Assembly: GCA_903813345.2 (NCBI GenBank)
Contig: CAIIXF020000006.1
Span: 8,422,989-8,486,988, forward strand
Reading direction: 5' to 3'
DNA length: 64,000 nucleotides
Source of the DNA: Owenia fusiformis
Taxonomy: Eukaryota > Annelida > Polychaeta > Sabellida > Oweniidae
Position 1 is the stretch's first letter, and each line of letters starts with the position of its first letter. Both the position numbers and the translations under genes were made by a program. The notes under the pieces are model-generated. The model made no database searches and had not been told where the DNA came from. It worked only from the letters and a program-made list of their open reading frames with translations. Shown here piece by piece: positions 1-10,099 of this stretch.

Positions 1-640
1 ACGGAGCTTTGGTCAAGCAATTAACAGTTTACCACCAGAAGTTGAATAAATATAATCTTTGCTCAGGGTATTGTTCATCGACATAATATGTCACCATAAC
101 GTATGACATAAAAGAGAAACGGGTGAAACAATACTTACAGTCATCTTACAGAACTTCATTAGCCGCCATTTTATTTCGCTTCGCAGCGTTTACGCGTAAA
201 TAAAACGCTCTATCGTACATGTAAGAGCGTTTTGGTTGGACACATCCTTGCTGCAAGGGTATTTTACAAGTATATAGGCATAGGAATTTAGGCATAAATG
301 AAGTCCTTTGAAGAAGGATGGTTGGACACCGTTTGATCGCTCAAACGAATATAAAAGTAAGTTGTCAATAAAACCTCCCATTAACACTATATAGTCTACG
401 AGTGAGTCCGAATAATCATATCGAAATATGGACATCAACATAGTATTTGTATTAATTTCATATAGCCAAATTCAAATAACCATCTGCTTCATGTGGAAAG
501 ACAATAACAAACAACTTGCCAGCAGGCTATTGAGACAATATTAATCAGTAGTGATTTTAAATGTATATAGATCAACTACAAAACATATGCCATATATTCT
601 TATCAGACTCGTGTTACAAAACATACTGTAAGGACTGAAC
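1..640. other. 5' flank without a supported gene
   Basis: No convincing coding region is visible. The first coding exon(s) of the transporter that follows should lie here or before the window, because its visible exon begins inside the first membrane helix without a methionine. A small inverted repeat (aaacgctct ... agagcgttt, about 203-235) is the only structure I noticed. Confidence 0.4.
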
Positions 641-646
641 ACGCAA

Positions 647-2053
647 AGATATATTTCCTTGTTTGTGGGAATATTGTGCACCTTTTTAGCAGGAGTCTTG
701 TATTGTTTCAACACATATGCAATCGCATTGAAAGCTACATTCAACTACACACAAATAGATCTGAAGCATATCTTTATTAGTGCGGACGTTGGTCAAAGTG
801 TTTGCCTCCCCGCCGGATTTATATTTGATAAATTTGGACCTAGAATTGTCAGTTTCTTTGGTCTGATTTTTACTGGATTTGGATTTACACTACTATGGAT
901 GACTACAAAGTTTGAAACATTTTTCGCAACTAATGTATGGTTGAGTTGTATTATATATTTATTTACACTATTTGGAACAACATTTTCTTTTGTTGCAGCT
1001 ATAAGTGTAAACTCAAGGAATTTTGAAAAGAAATATAGAGGTGTAATACTAGGGATTCTCTCCGCAGTATTTGGGATAGCTGCAACAATATACAGCGCCA
1101 TCTATCAAGGTTTCTTTGTACAAGGCCACATAGAAGATGCCGAGAATCAGAAATATGGAGATTTTATGCTGTTCCTAGCCGTCCTGTCTGTGAGCATTAA
1201 TTTGTTAGCGATAGGCCTGCTTAAGGAAATTCCAGTTGATAAAATATCTGATACAAATGAAAGTAATGAATTGAACGATCTCTTCAAAACATGCGAAGAA
1301 AACAAAGTTACTGATAACGAAATGAATGCAGTGGAAAGTAGAAATGAGAAAAATACATTGATTCCAAATGACACCATTCCATGTCCACCAAATTTGGATG
1401 CCTGGCAAATCATAAAAACGATGCAATTTTATTACCTTTTCACGATAACTTGTGTTTTAGGGGGATCTTGTGCTACGTATGTTAACAATATTTCGACTGT
1501 CTTGAAATCCATTAATAGAGAGAATGACATTGTAGTTTTTACAATCAGCCTTCCAATTTTCAATTTAATAGGAAAATTAAGCAGTTCTTGGTTCTTCAAT
1601 TATATTTGTCTGAAATGGCCTAACATTCCAAGATCATTGAGTCTTTTACATTGTTCAATTTCAACGTTTATCGGTCTACTTGTTATGATTTTCTTCTACC
1701 ATGAATTTGCTGGCTTGTTCATCAGCACGATTATGATAAGCTTTGCGTTTGGGTCATTTTATGTACAAATACAATGGGTCTTCATGGAATTATTTGGTGT
1801 AAAGTACATTGGACAAATCATTGGCCTCGTATTTCTGGCTCATAGTCTTGGGATGTTTGGACTCCAAGAATTGTTTGGCTTTAGTTACGAATTGAATAGC
1901 CCGGTAGGATCCAATGAGTGTTATGGTGAAGCTTGCTCAAAGGGACTGTTTGTTTTGCTTGCAATTGTATGCTTTTTTGCATTGTTTCTTAATGTTTGTT
2001 TGATTAAAATTGAAAGAGATGACATTCTGAAGCGCAAAGAAAACCTTAAATGA
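647..2053 (+). CDS. Nodulin-like / NFD4-like major facilitator protein (terminal exon, 5' end missing)
   Basis: This is a polytopic membrane protein of about 465 visible residues with roughly 12 hydrophobic segments and a hydrophilic central loop (about residues 195-255, rich in Asn/Glu), as in major facilitator transporters. The sequence GFIFDKFGPR near residue 60 is the MFS loop 2-3 motif (G-x3-D-x2-G-x-R). The early segment (a glycine-containing helix, then FNTYAIALKATFNYTQ) and the end (a CxGxxC pair before the last helix) resemble the nodulin-like/NFD4 family known from plants, protists and some animals. The substrate cannot be told. The frame is open from 632 after an in-frame TAA at 629-631, and there is no ATG before helix 1. 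An upstream exon is therefore expected, with its acceptor AG at 631-632 or 647-648; neither has a good pyrimidine tract. The stop is TGA at 2051-2053. Alternatives are an SLC16- or SLC43-like MFS protein, or a recent pseudogene lacking its first exon. Confidence 0.72.
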   Translation, partial: RYISLFVGILCTFLAGVLYCFNTYAIALKATFNYTQIDLKHIFISADVGQSVCLPAGFIFDKFGPRIVSFFGLIFTGFGFTLLWMTTKFETFFATNVWLSCIIYLFTLFGTTFSFVAAISVNSRNFEKKYRGVILGILSAVFGIAATIYSAIYQGFFVQGHIEDAENQKYGDFMLFLAVLSVSINLLAIGLLKEIPVDKISDTNESNELNDLFKTCEENKVTDNEMNAVESRNEKNTLIPNDTIPCPPNLDAWQIIKTMQFYYLFTITCVLGGSCATYVNNISTVLKSINRENDIVVFTISLPIFNLIGKLSSSWFFNYICLKWPNIPRSLSLLHCSISTFIGLLVMIFFYHEFAGLFISTIMISFAFGSFYVQIQWVFMELFGVKYIGQIIGLVFLAHSLGMFGLQELFGFSYELNSPVGSNECYGEACSKGLFVLLAIVCFFALFLNVCLIKIERDDILKRKENLK

Positions 2054-2068
2054 TAGATAGTTTCACAC

Positions 2069-2966
2069 GGTAACAGGACAACTCATCCCTAAGACAACCC
2101 ATCCTAAGACAACCCATCCATAAAAGGACATCTCATCCCAGGACAACTCATCGCTAGATATCTCATTCCAAGACATTTCAAATAATTTCAAATTTTGAGA
2201 GAATATTTGAAAAATATTTAGAGATTTTTTGCAGTTAGCACACTGTTTTTGGCCATGGAATATCTTTTTTTTACCATATACATTTTTATGCTATATTTCA
2301 AACTGACACATTTTACATTTTGTCATGCTGTATTTACTTAATATTTTTGTATTTTGTAATTTTTGTAGTTAGTTTAGTCAAGTTTTAGTTAATTTTTGTT
2401 GATTGATTAGGATAAAGATAAACATGTTCAAAATATCTAATACTTTGATTATTAAAGCAAAGATCATCAAAGGTATCAGATTAGTATTAACTCTATAAGA
2501 ATGTATATTATTCGGGGTAATATCAGAATAATTCTCCCAGATTAATTCAGCCTTTGTATTAAAATATTTTGATTATTTCCAATAAGTCACATTTGGCTAA
2601 TCCTAAATAGGATTTTCATTTCAAACTTACAGATTTATGATGATTAAATTTGGAAATTCTGTCTGTCTATGACGTTCATTCTCAATTCTATATTCTCAAG
2701 TATATTGAGAAGAACCTAGAATTAATCAAAATGCTAAAAATCAATATTAAAAATTGAGTGTATAATAAATTATCACTTTGTAATCGAAAAATTATTTAAA
2801 AAAGGGATATACATTGTATAATACAGAGATTAATAATCTATCAATTATACAAGTGGGATCAGTTGTCTTGGGATGAGATGTCTTGGGATGAGTTGTCTTG
2901 GGATGAGATGTCTTAGGGATGACTTGTCTTGGGATGAGTTGTCTTGGGATGAGTTTTCTAGAAACC
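2069..2966. mobile_element. Foldback element with tandem-repeat inverted ends
   Basis: The left end (about 2073-2180) is a run of short repeats of the type ggacaactcatcccta. The right end (about 2855-2955) is the reverse complement, repeats of ttgtcttgggatgag. The span between them is AT-rich and non-coding. An 8-bp direct repeat, TTTCACAC, occurs at 2061-2068 and 2967-2974, just outside, and would be a target-site duplication. This fits a non-autonomous DNA transposon whose inverted ends are built of tandem units. It lies 15 bp after the transporter stop codon, so it probably forms part of the 3' UTR. Confidence 0.65.
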
Positions 2967-3044
2967 TTTCACACTGCCTGCCTCATATGACTAAGCTTGA
3001 CAAAAGCTAGACCAATTTACAGGTTTTTAAATCTGCCAAAGTTC

Positions 3045-3540
3045 CACATTGTTTGCACTTTGAGAACACTGCTGGCAGTCAAATGGCTACATTTGTTTTT
3101 AAAGATTATTTCACATTTTTCTGAGAGAGATTCACCAGTTTTTACTGCTTTGTTAGACGTCCAGACCGTTGACTTATTGTATAGACATGGCCTCTTTGTA
3201 AAGCTTTATAAGCTAGGCATTAACTCGAAGGCATGGAGATTGATTGTGTGATCGTATAGTAACATGAAAGCCAGAATCTTATAATATGAAGATTTCTATT
3301 CACGCGAAATAACTATTGCACAGGGCTGCGGACAAGGAAAAATTTGTTCCTCACTCTGGTTCATGATCTACATTGATGAATATTCATGAATTACTTGAAT
3401 CTGGGCTTGGTTTGAAACTCAGTGATGACTTAACCATACCTTGTATACTCGTCGCTGATGGTAATACAGTCATAGCATCAACTCCAAACAATTTGCAAAA
3501 ACAACTAGACATTGTTTATAATAGTATAACTATTACCATA
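3045..3540 (+). pseudogene. Decayed LINE reverse transcriptase fragment
   Basis: Two frames separated by a frameshift each carry reverse-transcriptase blocks. At about 3140-3250 there is a degraded form of the first catalytic block (LLDVQ...) followed by GLFVKLYKLGINSKAWRLI, which is typical of LINE polymerases. At about 3320-3540 there is a remnant of the QGxxQG...LxxxYIDE block, then ELLESGLGLKLSDD, VADG in place of the catalytic (Y/F)ADD, and a region resembling the following ASTPNNLQKQLDIV block. The active-site aspartates are lost and the frame is broken, so this is a fossil. The LINE clade cannot be set by eye; it looks CR1/L2-like. Confidence 0.7.
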
Positions 3541-3624
3541 TGGGTGATACATCTCATACCTATATCTGCGATATTCAACTTATGTGATGTTGAAAATCAA
3601 AATCAAAAATATAATATAATGTGA

Positions 3625-4267
3625 AAATATGTATCTTATGGTATCTATACTTTGAGTTGGTATTTCCGAATTATTTGACATTTAATTTGTATTATAGTAT
3701 AACATGTGGCGTAGCCAGCAATTGGTGACCAGGGATTCGATTTTTTGATGTTATCCACAAATCTCCCCCTTCATCGGTGTACCTCACATAAAAGCATTTT
3801 TGTATTTGTCATTTGTCACCCCTCCAAATGTTTGGCAACAATTTGATTTTCTGTATAGTTTTAGGTGAATCTTCTACTGAAAAGATATTGAAATCTGGTG
3901 GCAAAATCATACATTTTAATATAACATTTGTTAAATTGTTCAATGAAATCCAAATAAAGGGTTAGCATACGTTGAGCAAACTTTTGTTAAGCGCAAATTC
4001 TAACATATCTTCAAGTTCAGGAACATATTTTTTAACGAGCTGTTTTATTGGAAAATCATCATTACTAATCCATTCTTTAGAGTTCATTCAAAGATATGTC
4101 AAATTCTAAAACGTGCAATTCCCACACTTTTAGATGATTTTTGAAAAGATTCCAAATCAAAAACATTTTATTTTGTAATAGTTCAAAATGACCTCATGAA
4201 CTTACAGTAAGTTACTGAATACTGGTATTTTCAGCGTTTCTATAGCCACGATAGTGACATAAACGAT
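3625..4267. other. Intergenic DNA, nothing recognised
   Basis: AT-rich DNA without a supported reading frame. A short stretch near 3712-3745 (ggcgtagccagcaatt) resembles the start of dispersed repeats, but no boundaries could be set. Confidence 0.4.
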
Positions 4268-4493
4268 TTATAACATACCTATGATGATGTAGACTGGTCA
4301 GAGAGTACCGTTTTCTTATAGAATTGACAAACAAATGCTTTGAAAATAATTGAAATGATTTTAGAAAAATTGCTCGCGCAGTTTTATCTTCGATTGATTG
4401 GTTATGACGTCAGCGCCTTGACCAATCAAAACTAATATTGGCCCGCTGTCTTGTGTACACTTTGCACTATACATCATCATAGGTATGTTATAA
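4268..4493. mobile_element. MITE with perfect 24-bp terminal inverted repeats
   Basis: Bases 4268-4291 are the exact reverse complement of 4470-4493 (24 of 24; the outer part reads ttataacatacctatgatga). The element is 226 bp and has no coding capacity. The perfect ends suggest recent movement or a structural role. No clear target-site duplication beyond a TA-type site was seen. Confidence 0.75.
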
Positions 4494-4499
4494 TACTCC

Positions 4500-5079
4500 T
4501 TATGAAACCTGCACCATTGTTTTCTACGGTCTTTTTATAACAAATTAATTTTATTCTTGGTCATAATTGAGCCTCGTGATACTGAATAAACAGCAAAATG
4601 TTTTAAAAACTTACTTGTTCCACTATATCTAGTATTGAGATGACATACCGTCCTGATTGGTCCAAATCGGTAAACAAATAAGGCGGTTCAAAATTTTCGA
4701 ATTTTCTAATAACTCTTCGAATAATATCATTTCAATCTCTGGCATGTTAATCATTATTATATCACTATCTAGCTAGCGACAGTATGATTGGTCAAAACCG
4801 GGTCACATGTCGTGGGATATCTGGCGATATTCAATGGCAATCAGGCCCGTAAGACACTTTTCTCCAAGGGGGGTGCGTTTTTTACTAAAGAGAATATAAA
4901 ATTGTCAATTTTTGCCGCGTAAATCAAATCGCAAAAGTCAGAGGGGGGGGGGGGCGGTCGGTTACTCCCTATATTTTGTAGTATTTTATTGTTTTAGACT
5001 AAATATTGAATGAGCAATTTGGAGAAACACTGGAATAGGGGGAAGGTGTGCTAGAAGGGCATAAATGTTTACACGAAAC
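4500..5079. other. Intergenic DNA, nothing recognised
   Basis: AT-rich, non-coding. It contains a G homopolymer tract near 4942-4955 and leads into the G-rich tandem array. Confidence 0.35.
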
Positions 5080-6740
5080 TTTTTACCAGTTCAAGATCAC
5101 ATTCAGTGATTTCTGGACACTTTAAGGTGTTTTAATCAATAGAATCAATTTAAAGAAATTCAGATTTTCAATCATTTTCTTCTTAGGGGAGCGAGTCGGC
5201 AGCAAAAACTCTACCAATTCAAGATGCTGTCTGATTAATTCTGAGCGATTTTAATGTATTCGAGTAAATGAATGCTTTAGTTTTTGGGGTGGGGTGCCAG
5301 TTTTTATGATTTCATGATGTAACTTGGTGACTGTTTAAGTGTCCAAACTGTCCAATTGTTTTGTATGGGGTGTGAGGAGTGGCCCACTCCCTGTAGAAAA
5401 TTTTACACTTTTGAGATGCTATTTGGTGCTTTCTGGGCACTTTCAAAGTGTATGAGTCAATAAAAAAGGGAATTCTTTTGGGGGTGTCAAAGAGGATGAG
5501 AGGGTGAAGTATGGGGTGCCAGAGGGGGACCAAGTGGTTGTCCCCCAGAAACATTGACCACATCAAGGTTCTATTTGATGATGTCTGGGCACTTTAAAAA
5601 TGTCTGAGACAATAAGTGAAATTCAGAATTTTTTCAATTGTTTTATGGGGGATTTGAGGGATGGCCAACTCTCCAAGAAAATTTTACAATTTTAAGATGA
5701 TATTTGGTGCATTTGAGCACTTTTAAAGTGTATGAGTGATTAAAAAATATTTAAAAAATCAATTACAATTTTTTCAAATTTTGAGGGGAGGGGTGTCAAA
5801 GGGGGTGCCAGAGGGCGAGGTGGGGTTGGGGTGCCAGAGGGGAAGCAAGTGTTTGTCCCCCATATCTTTCCCCCAGGAACATTGACCATATCTTGGCACT
5901 TTAAAAGTGTCTGAGACAAGATGAAATAAATTCAGAATTTTTCTCAATTTGTTTGTGGGGGATGTGAGGGGTGGCCTACTTCCCTAGAACATTTTACATC
6001 TGAACACTTTCAAAGTGTAAAAAAATCACATAATTGTTTTTCTCAATTTTTTGAGGGTTGTCAAAGGGGGAGGGGGGTACAAGAGGCGGAGGTTAGGTGG
6101 GGATGCCAAAGGGCGAGTAAAAACTATTAACTATATGAAGGAGCTATTTGATGATGTCTGGGAACTTTAAAAGTGTCTGAGACAATACACAAAATTCAGA
6201 ATTATTTCAATTGTTTTGTGGGGGATGTGAGGGGTGGCCAATTCTCCTAGAAAACTTTACAATTTTAATATGCTATTTGGTGCTTTCTAGGCACTTTCAA
6301 AGTACATGTATATGACTCAACAAAAATATTCGGGGGTTTAAAGGGGGGGGGGGTGCCAGAGAGCGAGGTGGGGTGGGGATGCCAGAGGGCGAGTAAGTGT
6401 TAGTCTCCAAGAATCATTGACTACATCAAGGAACTATTTGATGATGTCAGGGCACTTTAAAAGTGTCTGAGACAATACATAAAATAAATTCAGAACTTTT
6501 CAATTGTTTTGTTTGGGGTATGAGGGGTGGCCCACTCCCCTAGAAAATTTTACAATTTTAAGAAACTATTTGGTGCTCTCTGGACACTTTAAAGTGTATG
6601 AGTCAATTAAAACATTTGAGAAAATCACAATTTTTTCCATTATTTTGAGGGGTGTCAAATGGGGAGGGGGATGTGGGGATGGGGATTGTCAGAGGGGGAG
6701 GTGGGGTGTAGATGCCAGAGGGGGAGCAAGTATTAGTAAT
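5080..6740. repeat. Diverged tandem repeat, unit about 290 bp
   Basis: A unit recurs about every 245-330 bp (anchors near 5554, 5882, 6127 and 6417). It contains catcaagg-ctatttgatgatgtctgggcacttt, then ttcaattgttttgtgggggatgtgaggggtggcc, then tgctatttggtgctttctgg, then a G-rich piece with gggtgccagaggg and gaggtgggg. About five or six copies are present and copies differ by substitutions and indels. Open frames here are by-products of the G-rich strand. The phrases given are consensus fragments shorter than the unit. Confidence 0.75.
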
Positions 6741-6742
6741 AA

Positions 6743-6881
6743 AACAAATATTTCACTCTATTTTCGGTGAATACCTGTAGCACTTTCACAAGGTGATATT
6801 CCACTTGCCCTTCGGGCTTCGTGGAATATCACTTGTGAAAGATGGACAGGTATTCACCTCAATAGAGTGAAATATTTGTTC
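6743..6881. repeat. Near-perfect hairpin (about 140 bp)
   Basis: The left arm (aacaaatatttcactctat ... gtgatattccac) and the right arm (gtggaatatcac ... atagagtgaaatatttgtt) are reverse complements around a short GC-rich loop near 6808-6822. It is probably the core of a foldback MITE, sitting at the end of the G-rich array. Confidence 0.7.
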
Positions 6882-6899
6882 AATATCATAGCGTGTTAT

Positions 6900-9800
6900 T
6901 TCACACCAAGATAAAGAAAAATGTAAGGGATATGTTAGCATCGATTAAACATCACAACGACATGTTATATTCAAAAACTAACTGGTGAAAATTTGCGCAA
7001 ACGAAGGTGGTACGCATTGACGCAAATCCCTTTACGCGCACTTTACTGGCAGTGCCGTATCAGTCAATATGGTACAACGAAAATGGGACTTCTGCGCATG
7101 TTAAAATATTTCGTCAAAACTCAACTTTTGTTCAAGTTGATGCGATTGTCATTCGAACTAGAAACTTACCTCATTCGAAAGATCATAAAAGACTTTATCT
7201 ATACTGAAAATCTTAGATCCAAACATAGTAGAATACGCCGTCAGTCCGCATTTGATTTTTTGAAGTGAGTTTCGTAGATCGTCAGATTTCTCCGACTGAT
7301 ATCGGGTTATCTCAAACTGGTTCGTTTATAAATTCGAATTTCTTTACTGTTGTAAGGCGCATGCGCAAAATTGATTTATAAACCTTATTGGTTGATGGTT
7401 TTTCTCCTGCGCATGCGTGAAGTCTGATGAACACCTATGACGAAGACCGGAGCAAACATTAGCTCTCGAACGAAGATTCAGGTCATTTTGCCGTGTTTGC
7501 TAAGCGTGTATACGTGAATGACAAGCTGTTTTGAGTAGATCAGGTACCTGTTTTAGACACAACATTGATTTAGCTTGACATTGATGTGCACATTGGCACT
7601 TTTGAGCATGTTAATACAAGTTTTTACACTCTTAGCACGAGACGGGTTTTCGAAAAATCTGTTATCTGATTCACTCGATTATCGTATGGATATGTATTTC
7701 TGCTGACATTTCAACATCACATCACATAGAATTACGATGCAGAATGATAATAAAACACAAAACAACTACTAAATTCCACTTGTTATTTCACAGGAGGTAA
7801 AAATGCAAACTGCCTAGATTCTTTGTAAGGGTCGTCAGACATCGGATTGGCCGCCATATTTGAAATGAAAATATCACTAAATAGAGGTCTGCGCATGTCT
7901 CAACATTTCGACTGGTATGCGAAGAACAACGATCAATATTTCAAACTCTCCAACAATCTTCGAAGACCTGACAATACTACTGAAGACGAAGCTCTCTTTT
8001 AAGAAGTGAAGTCAAACGAATGCAAAGGGTAATCCTTTTGCGGTAAGTTTTCATTGTTAACTCAAGCCTTGAACCCTGTTAATCGTAAATCTGTATTGAT
8101 TAATCGTGTCTCAACTGTTTTATGATGAACAATTTGCAAATTATAAACCCGGAAGATTTTTTCCCCATTTTTTCAAGAAGCCTTCCTCACTTTGTATTTA
8201 TTTAGGATGTATTTCCTAAGAAAAATTCTGCCATCTGTGAACTGATTGACATGTACTATTACCAAAATGTACATGTCTGCATGTCATTCCAATGTAATAA
8301 GATATTACCATATTGTACATCTCAGAGTGAAATGGATCAAGCATAAATGGAGATTACTTTACACCCCAGTCAAATTTGTCGTACGAAGGCCGTGCGTCGA
8401 CCGCAGATCAATTAAATCAGTGTATTTCTGCGGCGAGCGTTGGATGTTAGCCAAACATTTGAAAACTGTTCCACTTGGAATCTGTTCCACAATGGGACAG
8501 ATTCATGTGCTCTTAAAGATTCTAAAAGGACCGCGAGTTGTTTGTTAAATGAATCTGGGGAGATTTTTCATGCATTTCGCTTGTGTTTTTCATCTAAAAA
8601 ACATCAATACCCCGATCAATACACTTTAAAAAAAATTATTGACTACAAGATTGCACCATACAATCGTAAAAAATATTTCTCATTTTCAAGGATCATCTAT
8701 GGATTAACACCCAGGTATTGTTATTTTTCAAACTTCAGAGGGCTGAGAATCATTATTACGATTGCTTTTGAATAATATTAATGCTGTTTTAAATAGGTTT
8801 CATGTCTACCAATAATTTCTCAAATTATGTAAATGGTACCCCCCCCAAGAATTTTCTCTTTGAAGAATTTCCCATAGTAATCCAATGCTATAGTTCCAAG
8901 TAGATTTTGAGATAACAGGAAAGTTAATTATTAATACACAACTTATCGGGTTGTTTTGGTTTATATCACAAGCCAATGATGTATGTACTAATGATTAACT
9001 TTCCTTTTTTCGTTGGCGTACTGCTTAGTTGAGTAGTGAATAAAACATACATCAATAATATTGTAGCTCTACACCGATTAACCGATTGTTATACTACTAA
9101 AATAGTAAAATCAAAACAAACATTTTTCAAATTGAAATAGCAAAATAACAACGTGCGAATCTTCAAACGAAGCAATATTATTTTAGAATTATTTTACTGA
9201 AGGAGATGTAATAATAACTTTAAAATAACATAAAGCGCTTTCAATTATAAGCTTATTGTCTGCATATGGATTTAAAGTTCAATAGTTTACTGAAAGAAAC
9301 ATGCATCACATGCGTGATGAGAATAAATAATAAAGCAGTGCCCCCCCCCATTATGTTCTTATAATTATAATTACGTAATGATCCCAAAAGCCCCGACCAT
9401 GTTTCCGTTTTACTTAATTTGGTACAGTAGTCATACTTTGTTTCAGGTAAATAATGATGAGAGTGTATGGAAATGATATACGTAGTTCTGTAAGGAAAGT
9501 TTAGGAATTATACTTCACTGTACATTATTAGCAAAGTTGGTAATGTTTAATAGTCCATCTGTCTTTAAGAGATGTCATGTCGAATGGCATAATCCTGTAT
9601 TACTATGAGACTATGGACCTTAGGAAGAGTTGGCGACTCCCAGCATGATACCAAGACCCTAAAGGTGGACCTCTGTCAGCCTGTGATCCGGGGCCTGTGA
9701 CTGACATGGGTCACGCCATCTCATCGTTTCTGATTGGTCGAAAGTCATCTAAATGGTCACGTTGCTGCATTTCTGGCGCACTATTACAACTATTATTCCA

Positions 9801-10050
9801 CATCGTGACGAGAAAATGTAAGGAATCTGAGGTCAGCGAACTATGGTTAATATCCTTATATTGTAAACTAGAGTCGTATAGACACGAAACACGTCACCAT
9901 CAGCTTGACATCATGTCATATAATCCTATATTACTACACCATTGTCAGCTTGAAGAGTGCAGCGGTTTATGCCTCCCCAATGAAAATACTCCCGCTCTGA
10001 TGTGTCATAAATATATGATCATTTGGCAGTCTGTTTAACGGTCTCGTGGC
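6900..10050. other. Intergenic / upstream region of the large gene
   Basis: No supported gene. A 111-codon open frame at about 8440-8775 has several N-glycosylation-like sequons, but it lacks an ATG start, has no recognisable domain and no clear splice context. A block at about 7983-8035 (gaagctctcttttaagaagt ...) recurs inverted at about 51300-51352 in intron 12 of the downstream gene, so it is a dispersed repeat. The last few hundred bases before 10091 probably include the promoter and 5' UTR of the large gene; no TATA box was convincingly placed. Confidence 0.4.
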
Positions 10051-10090
10051 GTTGACTAGGACAGCAACTCAGAAGACAAAATCAGATAAG

Positions 10091-10099
10091 ATGATGAAG
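10091..10099 (+). CDS. Exon 1 (coding tip: Met-Met-Lys)
   Basis: ATGATGAAG is followed directly by a strong donor, gtaagtg. It joins in phase 0 to an exon that begins with a third ATG, so translation could start at 10091, 10094 or 11239. Upstream bases would be 5' UTR of the same exon. The mini coding tip is plausible but depends on the start choice. Confidence 0.5.

Noticed and set aside
6504-6770. Glycine/tryptophan-rich frame as a coding repeat
   Set aside because: It is a reading of the G-rich tandem array; neighbouring units do not keep the frame.
8440-8775. 111-codon frame with several glycosylation sequons as an exon
   Set aside because: No ATG, no recognised domain, no convincing splice sites, and AT-rich low-complexity second half.
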